A program made the translations under genes and the position numbers. Below, piece after piece: positions 42,853 to 51,962 of a DNA stretch of 64,000 nucleotides. The notes below the pieces were generated by a model. It did not search any database and had not been told where the DNA came from. It saw nothing but the letters and a program-made list of their open reading frames with translations. Positions within the stretch are counted from its first letter, which is position 1. Every line of letters starts with the position of its first letter. The stretch comes from Pseudomonas viridiflava (lineage in GTDB: Bacteria > Pseudomonadota > Gammaproteobacteria > Pseudomonadales > Pseudomonadaceae), in assembly GCF_900582625.1 (NCBI RefSeq), contig NZ_UTIQ01000241.1, forward strand, positions 186,001 through 250,000, in the 5' to 3' direction.

Positions 42853-44718
42853 TTAATCCTCAGCGATGGGTGACTGGAGCGGATCGGGACGGCATGGCTG
42901 CTTGAGCACGCTGTTGCAGGCCGGTTGCGGCACCGGCACCTTCACGCCTTGCAACTCGCCCAGCACCAGCTGCGAGGGGTGCTCGGCGTCGTGCAGTAAC
43001 TTGCTGCGCGCAGCCAGGGCGTAGGTGTCGAAGCCATAGCCGCCGGTACGGCCCGGTGCGTCGATCCAAATGCGCAACCGTGAACCGGCGCGGAAGGTGT
43101 GGGAAAACGGCCGCAACTCCACCCGGCCCAGCACCGGCTCATCGGGCTCCAGCGGCATCAGGCTGTCCGGCGTGTCGAGCAACCATGGGCGCACGGCGGT
43201 GGATTTTTGTGGGTCCAGCGCGCGAGCCGACAAGCGCAGCCAGCCGCGCTGCACATACACTTCCTGGCCGTCGGGCAGCAGTTGCGTGAGCGTCACTTGC
43301 ACGTCCATGTCCGGGCCTAATGGCGTGGCCAGCCAGAGGTCGGCACTGCCGGGGCCGTAGGTCACCAGGTCGCGCTGCAACGGTGCGCTGGTGTAGGCCA
43401 GGCTGCCTTCTTTCCAGCCCGGCTTTTGCTCGCCCCAGGCGTTATCGACTTCGTAGGTGTTCACGTCGGGCCCGGCCACCGGGTAGTTGTATTCATCGGG
43501 CTCGCCGCTGGCTTTGCCACCTTCGACGAGCGTGCGGTTGGCGCCCAGGGCGAAGCTCAGCGGTTTGACGGCCACCGGGAAACGCTCGCGGGTGATGGTC
43601 CAGCCAGGCTTGGCCGGCTCGTTGAGGCCATGCAGGTCATTAACGGAGCCGGTACTGGTGGTTTCTTGCCAGATCTCCACGTGCGGCAGTTTGTCGAAGC
43701 CGTTATCCACGCCCTTCACAAAGTGATCGAAAAACGCCTGCAGCTTTTTGCGGAAATGGGTGGACTCATACAAGTCGTGCGGGCCGTTGGTTTGCACCAA
43801 CCACAGTTGCTCGGGATCAAGCGTTTCCTGGTAATACCCTTCACGGGCCATCACGGCTTCGTCTTGCCAGGCTTGCATGGACAGCACTGGCACCTGAATG
43901 CGCTGAGTGCGATCACGAATGCTGCGTTGCGCAGTCCAGGCGTCGCGCTGCGGATGGCGGATGATCTGGTAGGTCAGCGCGTGCTTTTTCACATCCACTT
44001 CGTTTTGCGCCACTTGCTTGAGGCAGCGTTGGTCTTGCTCGCTTAGCGCGCTGGCTTTAACGGCAGCCCAGCGCTGGCTCAAATACCAATGCCAGCCGGT
44101 CACGAATTCCGGTGCCGGCACGCCGCCTGGCGCCCAGCTGTCACTGCGTGCGTCGCCCATGGCCATGCCGGGGGCGATGGCCTTGAGGCCGGCCGGACGC
44201 TCGGTGGCGGTCATCAATTGCGACATGCCCGCCCACGACCAACCAAACATGCCGACATTGCCATTCGACCATCCTTGGCCGGCGGCAAATTCCACGGCCG
44301 CGCGACCGTCTTTGCCGTAGTCCGGGCCGAGAAAATCGAAGGTGCCTTGCGAGCAGCCGGTGCCCCGCGCTTGCACGCCCATGATGGCGTAGCCCTGTTC
44401 GAGCAATTGTTTGTCGAGGTCGACGGAGAAGGTTTCGTCGTCCGCCAGATAGGCCGAGCCGCCGATGCTGCCGCTGTCGTAACCGCTGTAACGCACCAGC
44501 ACCGGAAACGTGCCCTCGCCCTTGGGCAGCAACACCGAATAGCGCAGTTCGGTGCCGTCTGGTGCGGCCAGGTAACCGGTGAGGCGTTTGCCCCAGAACG
44601 GTTGCCAGGTGCGCGTCGGGGCGCTGCTGACATCCTGGCCTGGCACATCTTGGGCTGCGTGGGCGCCGAGGGAAAATAGCAACGCACAGGCGGCGAGCAT
44701 GAAGTGTTTTGGGTTCAT
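42853..44718 (-). CDS. Exported CocE/NonD-family (S15) hydrolase
   Basis: A 621-aa alpha/beta hydrolase of the X-Pro dipeptidyl-peptidase/cocaine esterase family. It has a signal peptide (residues 1-22), the start YSVLLPKGEGTFPVLVRYSGY, the nucleophile Ser161 in FGWSWAGM, and a C-terminal jelly-roll-like domain (RVELRPFSHTFRAGSRLRIWIDAPG). Its reaction is hydrolysis of esters or amides such as beta-lactam or acylated compounds. It is second in the operon led by the TorF-type porin gene; only 19 bases separate the two. Confidence 0.9.
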   Translation of the reverse strand: MNPKHFMLAACALLFSLGAHAAQDVPGQDVSSAPTRTWQPFWGKRLTGYLAAPDGTELRYSVLLPKGEGTFPVLVRYSGYDSGSIGGSAYLADDETFSVDLDKQLLEQGYAIMGVQARGTGCSQGTFDFLGPDYGKDGRAAVEFAAGQGWSNGNVGMFGWSWAGMSQLMTATERPAGLKAIAPGMAMGDARSDSWAPGGVPAPEFVTGWHWYLSQRWAAVKASALSEQDQRCLKQVAQNEVDVKKHALTYQIIRHPQRDAWTAQRSIRDRTQRIQVPVLSMQAWQDEAVMAREGYYQETLDPEQLWLVQTNGPHDLYESTHFRKKLQAFFDHFVKGVDNGFDKLPHVEIWQETTSTGSVNDLHGLNEPAKPGWTITRERFPVAVKPLSFALGANRTLVEGGKASGEPDEYNYPVAGPDVNTYEVDNAWGEQKPGWKEGSLAYTSAPLQRDLVTYGPGSADLWLATPLGPDMDVQVTLTQLLPDGQEVYVQRGWLRLSARALDPQKSTAVRPWLLDTPDSLMPLEPDEPVLGRVELRPFSHTFRAGSRLRIWIDAPGRTGGYGFDTYALAARSKLLHDAEHPSQLVLGELQGVKVPVPQPACNSVLKQPCRPDPLQSPIAED

Positions 44719-44737
44719 CGATTAATACCTGAGAAGG

Positions 44738-45466
44738 TCAGAAACGTTTCGCCACCTGGGCGACCACCGTGGCCGAGCACACATCGTCGAAGCCGTTTAC
44801 CGAGGCACATTCGGCCTGCGACAAATCGGTGTCGATGTACGCCACACGCCAGTCAACACCGAACAGCGTTTTGCTCAGCCCCACTTCCCAGTCGTAGTAG
44901 CTATGGCGCGTGGAACCGTCGCTGGAAACCCAGACCTCGTCTTTGGCGTCGCTGTAGCCGTAGCGCAGATCCAGCGCCGCTTCGTAGGGCAGATCGACCG
45001 TGTAACCGAGCCAAATCACGCTGCGGTCATCGTCGAACGGTTTCACCTCATTGGTGTACTTGATGCCGAAGGTCGCGCCATAGGCGCCGAACGTGCCGAT
45101 CCACTCGCCATAGTTAAATTCGCTGTCCTTGGGGTAGTCGTACTCGACGTACATCAGGTTGACGTTCAACTGCTCGCTGAAGTCGTGGGCGAAGCCGACG
45201 TAATAGTCGTACTCACGGCGGGTGTCGGTGCCGAAGTCGGCGTTGGAGGAAAACACGCCGGCGTACGCGCCGCTGCTGTGGGTCAGGGTGACATCCGTCC
45301 ACAACGCCGGGTCGCCGGCGGTTTGCGAGATTCCGCCGGTGCGGTAATCGCTAAGCGCCGTCAGCGTCAGGCTCAGGGAGAAATCGTCGTTGAGTTCAAC
45401 GGCGTGTGCCGGCAGCGCGAGGCAACAAAGCAGGCCGCCGGCGAGGCACAGTGGTGTTTGGGTCAT
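44738..45466 (-). CDS. TorF-family putative outer-membrane porin
   Basis: A 242-aa protein with a signal peptide (cleavage near AHA-VE) and a beta-barrel pattern of alternating hydrophobic strands ending in aromatic AKRF. The mature start LTLTALSDYRTGGISQTAGDPA is the TorF/Gcw_chp signature. It is likely an outer-membrane channel for a substrate handled by the exported hydrolases behind it. The ATG at 45466 follows GGAGCGGAACCGC. Confidence 0.87.
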   Translation of the reverse strand: MTQTPLCLAGGLLCCLALPAHAVELNDDFSLSLTLTALSDYRTGGISQTAGDPALWTDVTLTHSSGAYAGVFSSNADFGTDTRREYDYYVGFAHDFSEQLNVNLMYVEYDYPKDSEFNYGEWIGTFGAYGATFGIKYTNEVKPFDDDRSVIWLGYTVDLPYEAALDLRYGYSDAKDEVWVSSDGSTRHSYYDWEVGLSKTLFGVDWRVAYIDTDLSQAECASVNGFDDVCSATVVAQVAKRF

Positions 45467-45807
45467 GCGGTTCCGCTCCATTTTTATGATTGTTGAATGG
45501 CAGAAGTGCAGGAGATTAATTGGTTATTACTGTTATCTGGTTACTAACAATCCAGGTAACCGTCGATGTCATTTTTGAGCCACGAACCGCGCTTTATCTA
45601 TCCACTTTGCGAAAACCGCCCCGCACCGCAACGGTGCAACCAGTTATTACTGATAACTATACTTACGACCAACTGTGCTGCACACAGTGAAAATCGCGCG
45701 GCCACTGCTGCGCTGAGGAAGTAGGCGGCTGTACGGCTGCTTCGCAGCGGCGTCGGTGAATACTTTCTGCACCGCGCCACTGCCGCGCACCAACGCCTGG
45801 AAGACGT
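45467..45807. promoter_or_regulatory. Divergent regulatory region with repeated GTTATTACTG motifs
   Basis: This 341-base AT-richer gap separates the TorF operon from the PLP decarboxylase gene. GTTATTACTG occurs at 45523-45532 and 45643-45652, 120 bp apart. The second copy lies in the palindrome AGTTAT-TACTG-ATAACT (45642-45658), and an inverted GGTTAC/GTAACC pair is at 45539-45561. These are candidate operators, possibly for the AraC gene at 47.2 kb. Confidence 0.45.
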
Positions 45808-47148
45808 ATGAACGAAGTCGAACTACTCGCCGACGCCGATGCGCGCGGCCTGAATTACACCGCCAGCCTGGCCACGCGCCGGGTGTACCCCGATGCCAAG
45901 GCACTGGCCGGCCTGGCTGCCTTTGACGAGCCATTGCCCGCGCTCGGGCTGCCCGCCGCACAAACATTGCAGTTACTGGATGAGCGCGGTTCCGCAGGGA
46001 CCGTGGTGTCCAACGGGCCGCGCTATTTCGGTTTCGTGATCGGTGCGTCGTTGCCGGTGGCGGCGGCGGCCGAGCGCCTGATGCTGGCCTGGGACCAATG
46101 CGCCTCGACCTTCGACAACGCCCCCGTGGCCGCCACGGTGGAAGCCACGGCCGCGCGCTGGGTGCTGGAGGCGCTGGATCTGCCGCGTGACAGCGCCGTG
46201 GGTTTCGGCACCAGCGCCACCGCCTGCACGCTCAGTTGCCTGGCCGCTGCACGTCGTTCGCTGTTGGCGCGCCACGGCTGGGACTTCGACCGCGACGGGT
46301 TGATCGGCGCGCCGGAAATCAAAGTGGTGGCGTCTGAGCTTGCGCATATCACCGTGAAAAAAGCCCTGCGCGTGCTGGGCTTTGGCAGCGCGAAGATCAT
46401 CTACGCGCCGGTTAACGCCCTCGGCCAGGTCGACCCAGAGCGCTTACCGGCGCTAGATGCGCGCACCATTGTTTGCCTGCAAGCCGGCGAGGTGAACACC
46501 GGCGAGTTCGACCCCTTCGCCCAACTGATTCCCAAGGCACATGCAGCCGGCGCCTGGGTGCATGTCGACGGCGCCTTCGGCTTGTGGGCACGCGCATCGG
46601 CACTGGCGCCGCTCACAGCGGGTATCGAACAGGCGGACAGCTGGACCACCGATGCGCATAAATGGCTGAACACGCCCTACGACTGCGCCATGGCCATCTG
46701 CCGAGATGCCGACGCGCTCGCCAGCGCCATGAACAGCGACGCTGCCTACTCCAGCGCCAGCGCCGACGCGCAGAAAAACCTCACCCTGGAATTTTCCCGG
46801 CGAGCGCGTGGCATTCCGGTGTGGGCCGCATTGCGCAGCCTGGGCAAACAGGGCGTGGCGCAGCAAGTGGAACGCCATTGCCGTCAGGCCCAGCGGGTGG
46901 CCGAGGGCTTGCGCGCGGCAGGCTTCGAGGTGCTTAACCGCGTGGTGCTCAATCAGGTGCTGTTTCGTGCCGACAGCGATGCGCAGACCATCGCCACGCG
47001 TGAGGCGGTGCAGGCGTCAGGGCAAGCGTGGTTCGGCGGCACCGTGTGGCAAGGCCGCCCGGCGTTGCGCATCAGTGTGTCGTCGTGGCGTACCGACGAT
47101 GGCGATATCGAGGCGCTGATCGATCTGGTGGCGCGCCTCAACGCCTGA
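45808..47148 (+). CDS. PLP-dependent group II decarboxylase family protein
   Basis: A 446-aa fold-type I enzyme. VSNGPRYFGFVIGASLP, GFGTSATACTLSCLAAARRSLL, WVHVDGAFGLWARAS (Asp254 for the PLP nitrogen) and TDAHKWLNTPYD (Lys285 for the Schiff base) are the aromatic-amino-acid/glutamate decarboxylase pattern. The reaction is probably decarboxylation or deamination of an amino acid, but the substrate is open. It lies between the exported operon and an AraC gene transcribed towards it. Confidence 0.88.
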   Translation: MNEVELLADADARGLNYTASLATRRVYPDAKALAGLAAFDEPLPALGLPAAQTLQLLDERGSAGTVVSNGPRYFGFVIGASLPVAAAAERLMLAWDQCASTFDNAPVAATVEATAARWVLEALDLPRDSAVGFGTSATACTLSCLAAARRSLLARHGWDFDRDGLIGAPEIKVVASELAHITVKKALRVLGFGSAKIIYAPVNALGQVDPERLPALDARTIVCLQAGEVNTGEFDPFAQLIPKAHAAGAWVHVDGAFGLWARASALAPLTAGIEQADSWTTDAHKWLNTPYDCAMAICRDADALASAMNSDAAYSSASADAQKNLTLEFSRRARGIPVWAALRSLGKQGVAQQVERHCRQAQRVAEGLRAAGFEVLNRVVLNQVLFRADSDAQTIATREAVQASGQAWFGGTVWQGRPALRISVSSWRTDDGDIEALIDLVARLNA

Positions 47149-47152
47149 TCGG

Positions 47153-48136
47153 CTATTCGCTGCGCCAGCGCTTGCGCGCGTGCAGGTAGGCGCTGAGGTC
47201 GCTGTAGCCGAGTTGCGCGGCAATGTCGGCGCGGCTTTCGCCTTGCAGCTCGAGGGTTTGCTCAAGGTCGGCGCGCACCAGGTCGAGCAACTGGCGGAAG
47301 GTCATGCCTTCGTCGTCCAGGCGTCTGCGTAACGTGCGCGGGCTTTGATGCAGCAAGTCAGCCTGGCTGTCGAGGCTGGGCGTTTGGCCCCGGGCAAAGC
47401 TGTGGCGAATGCTCTGCGCCACCTTCCCCGCCCAACCGCTGAGCTGTTGCTGGCGTGCCAGGCAGCGATCCAATTCGGCACATAACACGGCGAGCATGCC
47501 GGGATGGCGGTTGCGCATCGGTAGCGCGAGGCTGGCCGCGCTGAAGTACAGGCGGTTATGGCCGCAACCGAAGCTGACGTGCTCGCCAAACCAGGCCGCA
47601 TATTCTGCGTGATAGGCTGGGCGCGGGTGCGCCAATTGCACCCGCGTCGGCAGCACGCGCTGGCCCGCGCCTTCGCTGCACACTGTCAGGGCCATCACGA
47701 AATAGTGTTCCACCAGATAACGCGCCAGGTTCGCCGGCGCGTCGATGGTCACCTGTACACCAATGCCATTGGCGTCTTCCACGCGCGTCAGGCGATCCAT
47801 GTCCGAAGCCAAGCCGGCATAGCGCACCCAGTTGTGGGTGGCCTGCGAAACGGTGTCCGCGTACTGCGCCATCAAGGCAATCACATGGCGGTCTTGCGAA
47901 CTGAACAAGCTGAACAGGCGCAAGCCAACAGCCGGGTCATGGTGCGCGGCTTCGTCCCACAACTGTTCCAGTGCCAGGGCGCTGTAGTCGGCTTTGGCGG
48001 GGCGCTTGCTGTTGAGAAACCGCTCGAGCACGCCGCCTAACGGGCCACGGTGAAAGCGTTGGCCTGGGGCGTGCGGCGCATTGGCCAGTTCGGTCAGTTT
48101 TCTGTCCATTTCGCGCCTGTTGTCAGGTGAGGTCAT
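47153..48136 (-). CDS. AraC-family regulator (arabinose-binding-domain type)
   Basis: A 327-aa regulator with a long N-terminal sensing domain as in OruR/ArgR-like proteins (HHDPAVGLRLFSLFSSQDRHVIALMAQYADTVSQ) and a C-terminal AraC domain (TPSLDSQADLLHQSPRTLRRRLDDEGMTFRQLLD, ADIAAQLGYSDLSAYLHARKRW). The start may be the ATG at 48136 or the one nine codons in (48109), which has AGGCGCGAA before it. It converges on the PLP gene with four bases between and is divergent from the desaturase gene. Confidence 0.9.
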   Translation of the reverse strand: MTSPDNRREMDRKLTELANAPHAPGQRFHRGPLGGVLERFLNSKRPAKADYSALALEQLWDEAAHHDPAVGLRLFSLFSSQDRHVIALMAQYADTVSQATHNWVRYAGLASDMDRLTRVEDANGIGVQVTIDAPANLARYLVEHYFVMALTVCSEGAGQRVLPTRVQLAHPRPAYHAEYAAWFGEHVSFGCGHNRLYFSAASLALPMRNRHPGMLAVLCAELDRCLARQQQLSGWAGKVAQSIRHSFARGQTPSLDSQADLLHQSPRTLRRRLDDEGMTFRQLLDLVRADLEQTLELQGESRADIAAQLGYSDLSAYLHARKRWRSE

Positions 48137-48186
48137 GGTTTCTCATAGGGTGGCACTGCCCGTTCCGGGCCAGACGAAAGATTGCC

Positions 48187-49041
48187 ATGGATATAACAAT
48201 GACCGCCAATAACCCTATCGCCGTCGTCGCCGCCATCTTCTTTGTGTTTATCGCCCTGGAGCTGGCCTTCGCCTGTTTTCGCCAACCCGCCGGCAACCGC
48301 CGTGATGTGCTGATCGAGTGGATCGGTTCGAGCTTGCTGCTGGGCGTCACCTTTCCGCTGGTGATGTTCTTAAGCGCCACTCTGCTGACCCACACCGCGC
48401 CGCAGCTTAAAGACAGCCTGGCGAACCTGCCCTGGTGGGCCGGCTTCGGCTTGTTTCTGCTGTTCGATGACATGACCCAATACTGGTGGCATCGCCTCAC
48501 CCACCGCGTGCCATTTCTGTATGCGCTGCACCGCGCCCACCATTCGGCGCCGTACATGAGCATTCGCATCGTGTACCGCAACAACAGTTTCTATTACCTG
48601 CTGATGCCGGGTTTGTGGTTGTCGGGAATGCTCATCTACATGGGCCTGGCGCCGGTGTATTACCCGTACCTGGTGCTCAAGATGCTGGTGATTTTCGGCG
48701 CCCACAGCAGCGTGCTTTGGGATGCCAAGCTCTACGAGATAAAAGCGCTGCGCCCGCTGATGTGGTTGCTGGAGCGCACCATTTCCACGCCCTCCACCCA
48801 CTCGGCCCACCACGGCCTGAACGCCAACGACGGCGTGACCCACTACAAGGGCAACTTTGGCAACTTGCTGTTCCTGTGGGACGTGCTGTTCGGCACCGCC
48901 AAGATCACCCGCCGCCGTCCAGAGGCCTACGGCATCGAAGACCTCAATCCGGTGTCCTGGCAGGAAGAACTGTTCTGGCCGGTGGTGCGCAAACCCCAGG
49001 CCAGCCCTCAGCAAACGCCTGACAAAACCTTGGCTCAGTAA
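48187..49041 (+). CDS. Sterol desaturase / fatty acid hydroxylase family protein
   Basis: A 284-aa membrane protein with four or more helices and the di-iron histidine motifs: H102-x3-H106, HRAHH (115-119) and HSAHH (205-209). The family hydroxylates or desaturates lipids with O2. The ATG at 48187 precedes a hydrophobic N-terminus; the upstream frame is not supported. It is divergent from the AraC gene and convergent with phnX. Lipid substrate unknown. Confidence 0.88.
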   Translation: MDITMTANNPIAVVAAIFFVFIALELAFACFRQPAGNRRDVLIEWIGSSLLLGVTFPLVMFLSATLLTHTAPQLKDSLANLPWWAGFGLFLLFDDMTQYWWHRLTHRVPFLYALHRAHHSAPYMSIRIVYRNNSFYYLLMPGLWLSGMLIYMGLAPVYYPYLVLKMLVIFGAHSSVLWDAKLYEIKALRPLMWLLERTISTPSTHSAHHGLNANDGVTHYKGNFGNLLFLWDVLFGTAKITRRRPEAYGIEDLNPVSWQEELFWPVVRKPQASPQQTPDKTLAQ

Positions 49042-49080
49042 GCCGCCGTCGCCAGCCGTTTGCTGTGAGCGGCGGACGGA

Positions 49081-49908
49081 TTAGCTGCTCTGCGGCATTT
49101 CACCATTGGCCAAGCGACGGTTGATATCCGCCACCACCTCCGGCAGCTCAGCGATGGTGTCGATGATGTAGTGGGGCCGGCTCGGCGCAAACAGTTCGCC
49201 GATGCGCTGGCGCTGGGCGTCCAACTCGGCGGCAGGCAAGGCTTGGTACTGCGCATACGTCAAGCCCAGGGCATTGCCGGAACAACTAAGCGCCACGGTC
49301 CACATACCGGCGCTGCGGCCTTCGAGAATGCCCGGCCAGGTGTCGTCCACTTTCACGCACGCGGCGACGTCATTGATGCCCAGAGCGATGACGTTGGCCA
49401 ACGCCTGCGCCGGGTGCGGGCGTCCGTTAGGCACTTCATCGGTGGCCACCACGTGGTCGGGCACAAAGCCATTCTGGCGCGCCAGCTCCACCACTTTTTC
49501 CATCACCACGGCCGGGTAGCCCGAGCACGAGCCAATGGCCAGGCCCGCTTCGCGCAGCTGGGCTACGGTTTCCAGAGCGCCAGGAATCAAGGCTGAGTGC
49601 AGGCCGATTTTCTCGATTTGCAGTGGCATGAAACGCTCGTAGATAGCGGTAACGTCGTCGTCGGTCGGGCGCTTACCCAGGGCGCGAACAAACCGCTCGG
49701 CAATTGCCGGTTGGTCGCACAGGGTGCGGATGTGGTCCCACTTGCCCATGCCCATTGGGCCGCGCGCTTCCTCCAGCGATACCTGCACGCCGAATTCAGC
49801 GAAGGCCTCAACAAAGATTTGCGTCGGCGCGAACGAGCCGAAGTCGACCACGGTGCCGGCCCAGTCGAGAACCACGGCGGCGAGTTGGCGAGGCGATTGG
49901 TAGTGCAT
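49081..49908 (-). CDS. phnX: Phosphonoacetaldehyde hydrolase (phosphonatase)
   Basis: A 275-aa HAD-superfamily enzyme that splits phosphonoacetaldehyde into acetaldehyde and phosphate. VVLDWAGTVVDFGSFAP holds the nucleophile Asp15, RGPMGMGKWDHI holds Met52 and the Schiff-base Lys56, and GSCSGYP and NGRPHPAQ are also conserved. It is the last gene of a five-gene minus operon, 32 bases after the dehydrogenase gene. No phnW transaminase is adjacent, so the aldehyde must come from another source. Confidence 0.96.
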   Translation of the reverse strand: MHYQSPRQLAAVVLDWAGTVVDFGSFAPTQIFVEAFAEFGVQVSLEEARGPMGMGKWDHIRTLCDQPAIAERFVRALGKRPTDDDVTAIYERFMPLQIEKIGLHSALIPGALETVAQLREAGLAIGSCSGYPAVVMEKVVELARQNGFVPDHVVATDEVPNGRPHPAQALANVIALGINDVAACVKVDDTWPGILEGRSAGMWTVALSCSGNALGLTYAQYQALPAAELDAQRQRIGELFAPSRPHYIIDTIAELPEVVADINRRLANGEMPQSS

Positions 49909-49940
49909 GGGTAGATCTCCGGTGTCGGGTGAAATAAGGC

Positions 49941-51035
49941 TCAGCTCAGCGCAGCCGAGCCGATGAAGTTCTGCCCACGGGCGGCTTTGCTGGCGGCCTC
50001 CAGCAGGGTTTTGGCTTGTTCGTCGCTGACGCCGTAATCGGCAAAATCGGTTTTCACCGACAGGCTGTGCAAAAAGCGCCGCAAGCGCGCCTGGGCGCTG
50101 GGCAGGTCAGGGCCAAAAATGCGTTGCAAGGTGCGGTCGCGCTCGGCGTCCTGGCCCCAGGCCAGGCCCAGCACCAGCGGCAAGGTGAACGAGCAGGCGA
50201 TGCCGTGTGGCAACCCGTGCTGCAGGGTCATTTCGTAGGAGATGGAATGGGCCAGCGCGGTCTTGGTGTTGGAAAACGCCATGCCGGCTTTCAATGCCGC
50301 CAGCGCCATGCGCGAGCGCAACTCGCGATTGCCCAAGTCGTTTTGCAGCGCCGGCAAGCACTCGAGAATGTCTTCAATGGCGGCGATGGCGAAGGTGTCG
50401 GAAAGCGGATTGGCGTTGCGATTCCAGATGGCTTCCAGCGCATGGGACAAGGCATCCAGGCCCGTGGAAACCGTCACGCTGGCCGGCACGCTGACCATCA
50501 ACTGCGGGTCGATCAGCGCCACGCTGGGCCAGGTGCACGGCAGGTGCAGGGAATATTTCTTCTGCTCGGCGGCGTCCCAGATCGTCGCCCACGGCGTCAC
50601 TTCGCTGCCGGTGCCGGCGGTGGTCGGCACGGCAATCAGGCGCTTGCTACGCGCCGGTTCGAACGGTTGACCACTGGCCAACAGCGCCAGCAACTCATCA
50701 AAGCGCCCTTGCTCGGTGCCGACGATCAGCGCCTTGGCGGTGTCGATGGCGCTGCCACCGCCCACGGCAATCACCGTTTCGCAGTGACCCGCTTGTTGCC
50801 AGAAGCGCTCGTACACCTGACGCAGTTGCGCCACGTCCGGATTGGGCTGCACGTCTTCCACCACATACACCAGGCGCTCGCCCAGCAGCGCCTGAATACG
50901 GGCCAATACGCCCAGCTGGCGAGCCTCGGGAAAAATCACCAAGGCCACGGTCTGCCCTTCGGTAAGGCCGGCGAGCAGCTCGATACTGCCCCAGCCAAAG
51001 CGGGTGTCGACCGGGTTATGGAAGCGCGAAACCAT
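49941..51035 (-). CDS. Iron-type alcohol dehydrogenase, phosphonoacetaldehyde/hydroxyethylphosphonate type
   Basis: A 364-aa group III alcohol dehydrogenase: VIAVGGGSAIDTAKAL (nucleotide loop), PTTAGTGSEVTPWATIWDAAE, DPQLMVSVPASVTVSTGLDALSHALEAIWN and HSISYEMTLQHGLPHGIACS with metal-binding His. The PnAA-reductase/HEP-dehydrogenase branch of this family interconverts phosphonoacetaldehyde and 2-hydroxyethylphosphonate. In this operon, next to phnX, it is more likely to run in the oxidising direction. The ATG at 51035 follows CAGGAGTTTGT. Confidence 0.86.
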   Translation of the reverse strand: MVSRFHNPVDTRFGWGSIELLAGLTEGQTVALVIFPEARQLGVLARIQALLGERLVYVVEDVQPNPDVAQLRQVYERFWQQAGHCETVIAVGGGSAIDTAKALIVGTEQGRFDELLALLASGQPFEPARSKRLIAVPTTAGTGSEVTPWATIWDAAEQKKYSLHLPCTWPSVALIDPQLMVSVPASVTVSTGLDALSHALEAIWNRNANPLSDTFAIAAIEDILECLPALQNDLGNRELRSRMALAALKAGMAFSNTKTALAHSISYEMTLQHGLPHGIACSFTLPLVLGLAWGQDAERDRTLQRIFGPDLPSAQARLRRFLHSLSVKTDFADYGVSDEQAKTLLEAASKAARGQNFIGSAALS

Positions 51036-51115
51036 ACAAACTCCTGAAGGTGATGAAGTTGGCGGCAAAGCACCGCCCTGCCCGACCTGCGCCGGGCGGA
51101 AAAAAGGGCTAACGA

Positions 51116-51934
51116 TCAGTGACTGGCGCCGCGCTGGATGGCGTTGCGCAAGCGGCTGGACAGGGTGTCGGCGGCGACCACCATGACGGTGATGACGATG
51201 ATGCAGGTGGCCGTTTCCGGGTACTTGAACAGCTTGAGGCTGCTGACCAGCTCAAAGCCCAGACCGCCGGCGCCGACCATGCCCAGCACCGTGGCCGAAC
51301 GCAGATTCACCTCGAAGCGATACAGCACCACGGCGATCCAGGCGGTGACGACTTGCGGAAGTACGCCGAACACGATGATCTGCAACGGCCGCGCACCCGT
51401 GGCCTGCAACGCCTCGATCGGGCCTTGGTCGATTTCCTCGATGCTTTCGGCGAAGAATTTCCCGAGCATGCCGACGCCATGCACCGCCAACGCCAGCACC
51501 CCAGGGAATGGCCCAAGACCAACGGCGGAGACAAAAATCAGCGCCAGAATCAGCTCGTTGATGCTGCGCGTAATGTTCAAAAACTGGCGAGTGAGGTGAT
51601 ACAGCACCGGGTTGCGGCTGAGGTTGCGCGCTGCCAGAAACGAGATCGGCACCGCCAACACCACGCCCAGCAGCGTGCCCCACAAGGCGATTTGCAGGGT
51701 CTCCAGGGCCGGCGCCCAAAGACGCGGCAAAATGCTCAAGTCCGGCGGAAAAGTACGGCCAAGAAAGTCGCCGATTTGCGGCAAACCGGCGGCCAGTTCG
51801 GCCACGCTCAGTTGCGCGCCTTCGGCGCTCCAGTTCAGCACCAGCACGGCGACCAACACCATCGCGGCGGTAACTAACCAGCCGCGCGCGTTCTGCGGCG
51901 TATCGACGGTCCACTGGTATTTACGCGCCTGCAT
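51116..51934 (-). CDS. phnE: Phosphonate ABC transporter permease
   Basis: A 272-aa inner-membrane protein with about six helices. APALETLQIALWGTLLGVVLAVPISFLAARN and the EAA-type loop IEALQATGARPLQIIVFGVLPQVV are the PhnE family marks. It forms the channel for phosphonate uptake with PhnC and PhnD. GGAGCGACGTC precedes the ATG. It lies 28 bases after phnC and 80 bases before the dehydrogenase gene. Confidence 0.93.
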   Translation of the reverse strand: MQARKYQWTVDTPQNARGWLVTAAMVLVAVLVLNWSAEGAQLSVAELAAGLPQIGDFLGRTFPPDLSILPRLWAPALETLQIALWGTLLGVVLAVPISFLAARNLSRNPVLYHLTRQFLNITRSINELILALIFVSAVGLGPFPGVLALAVHGVGMLGKFFAESIEEIDQGPIEALQATGARPLQIIVFGVLPQVVTAWIAVVLYRFEVNLRSATVLGMVGAGGLGFELVSSLKLFKYPETATCIIVITVMVVAADTLSSRLRNAIQRGASH

Positions 51935-51962
51935 GACGTCGCTCCGGTCAGTTGGTATACGG

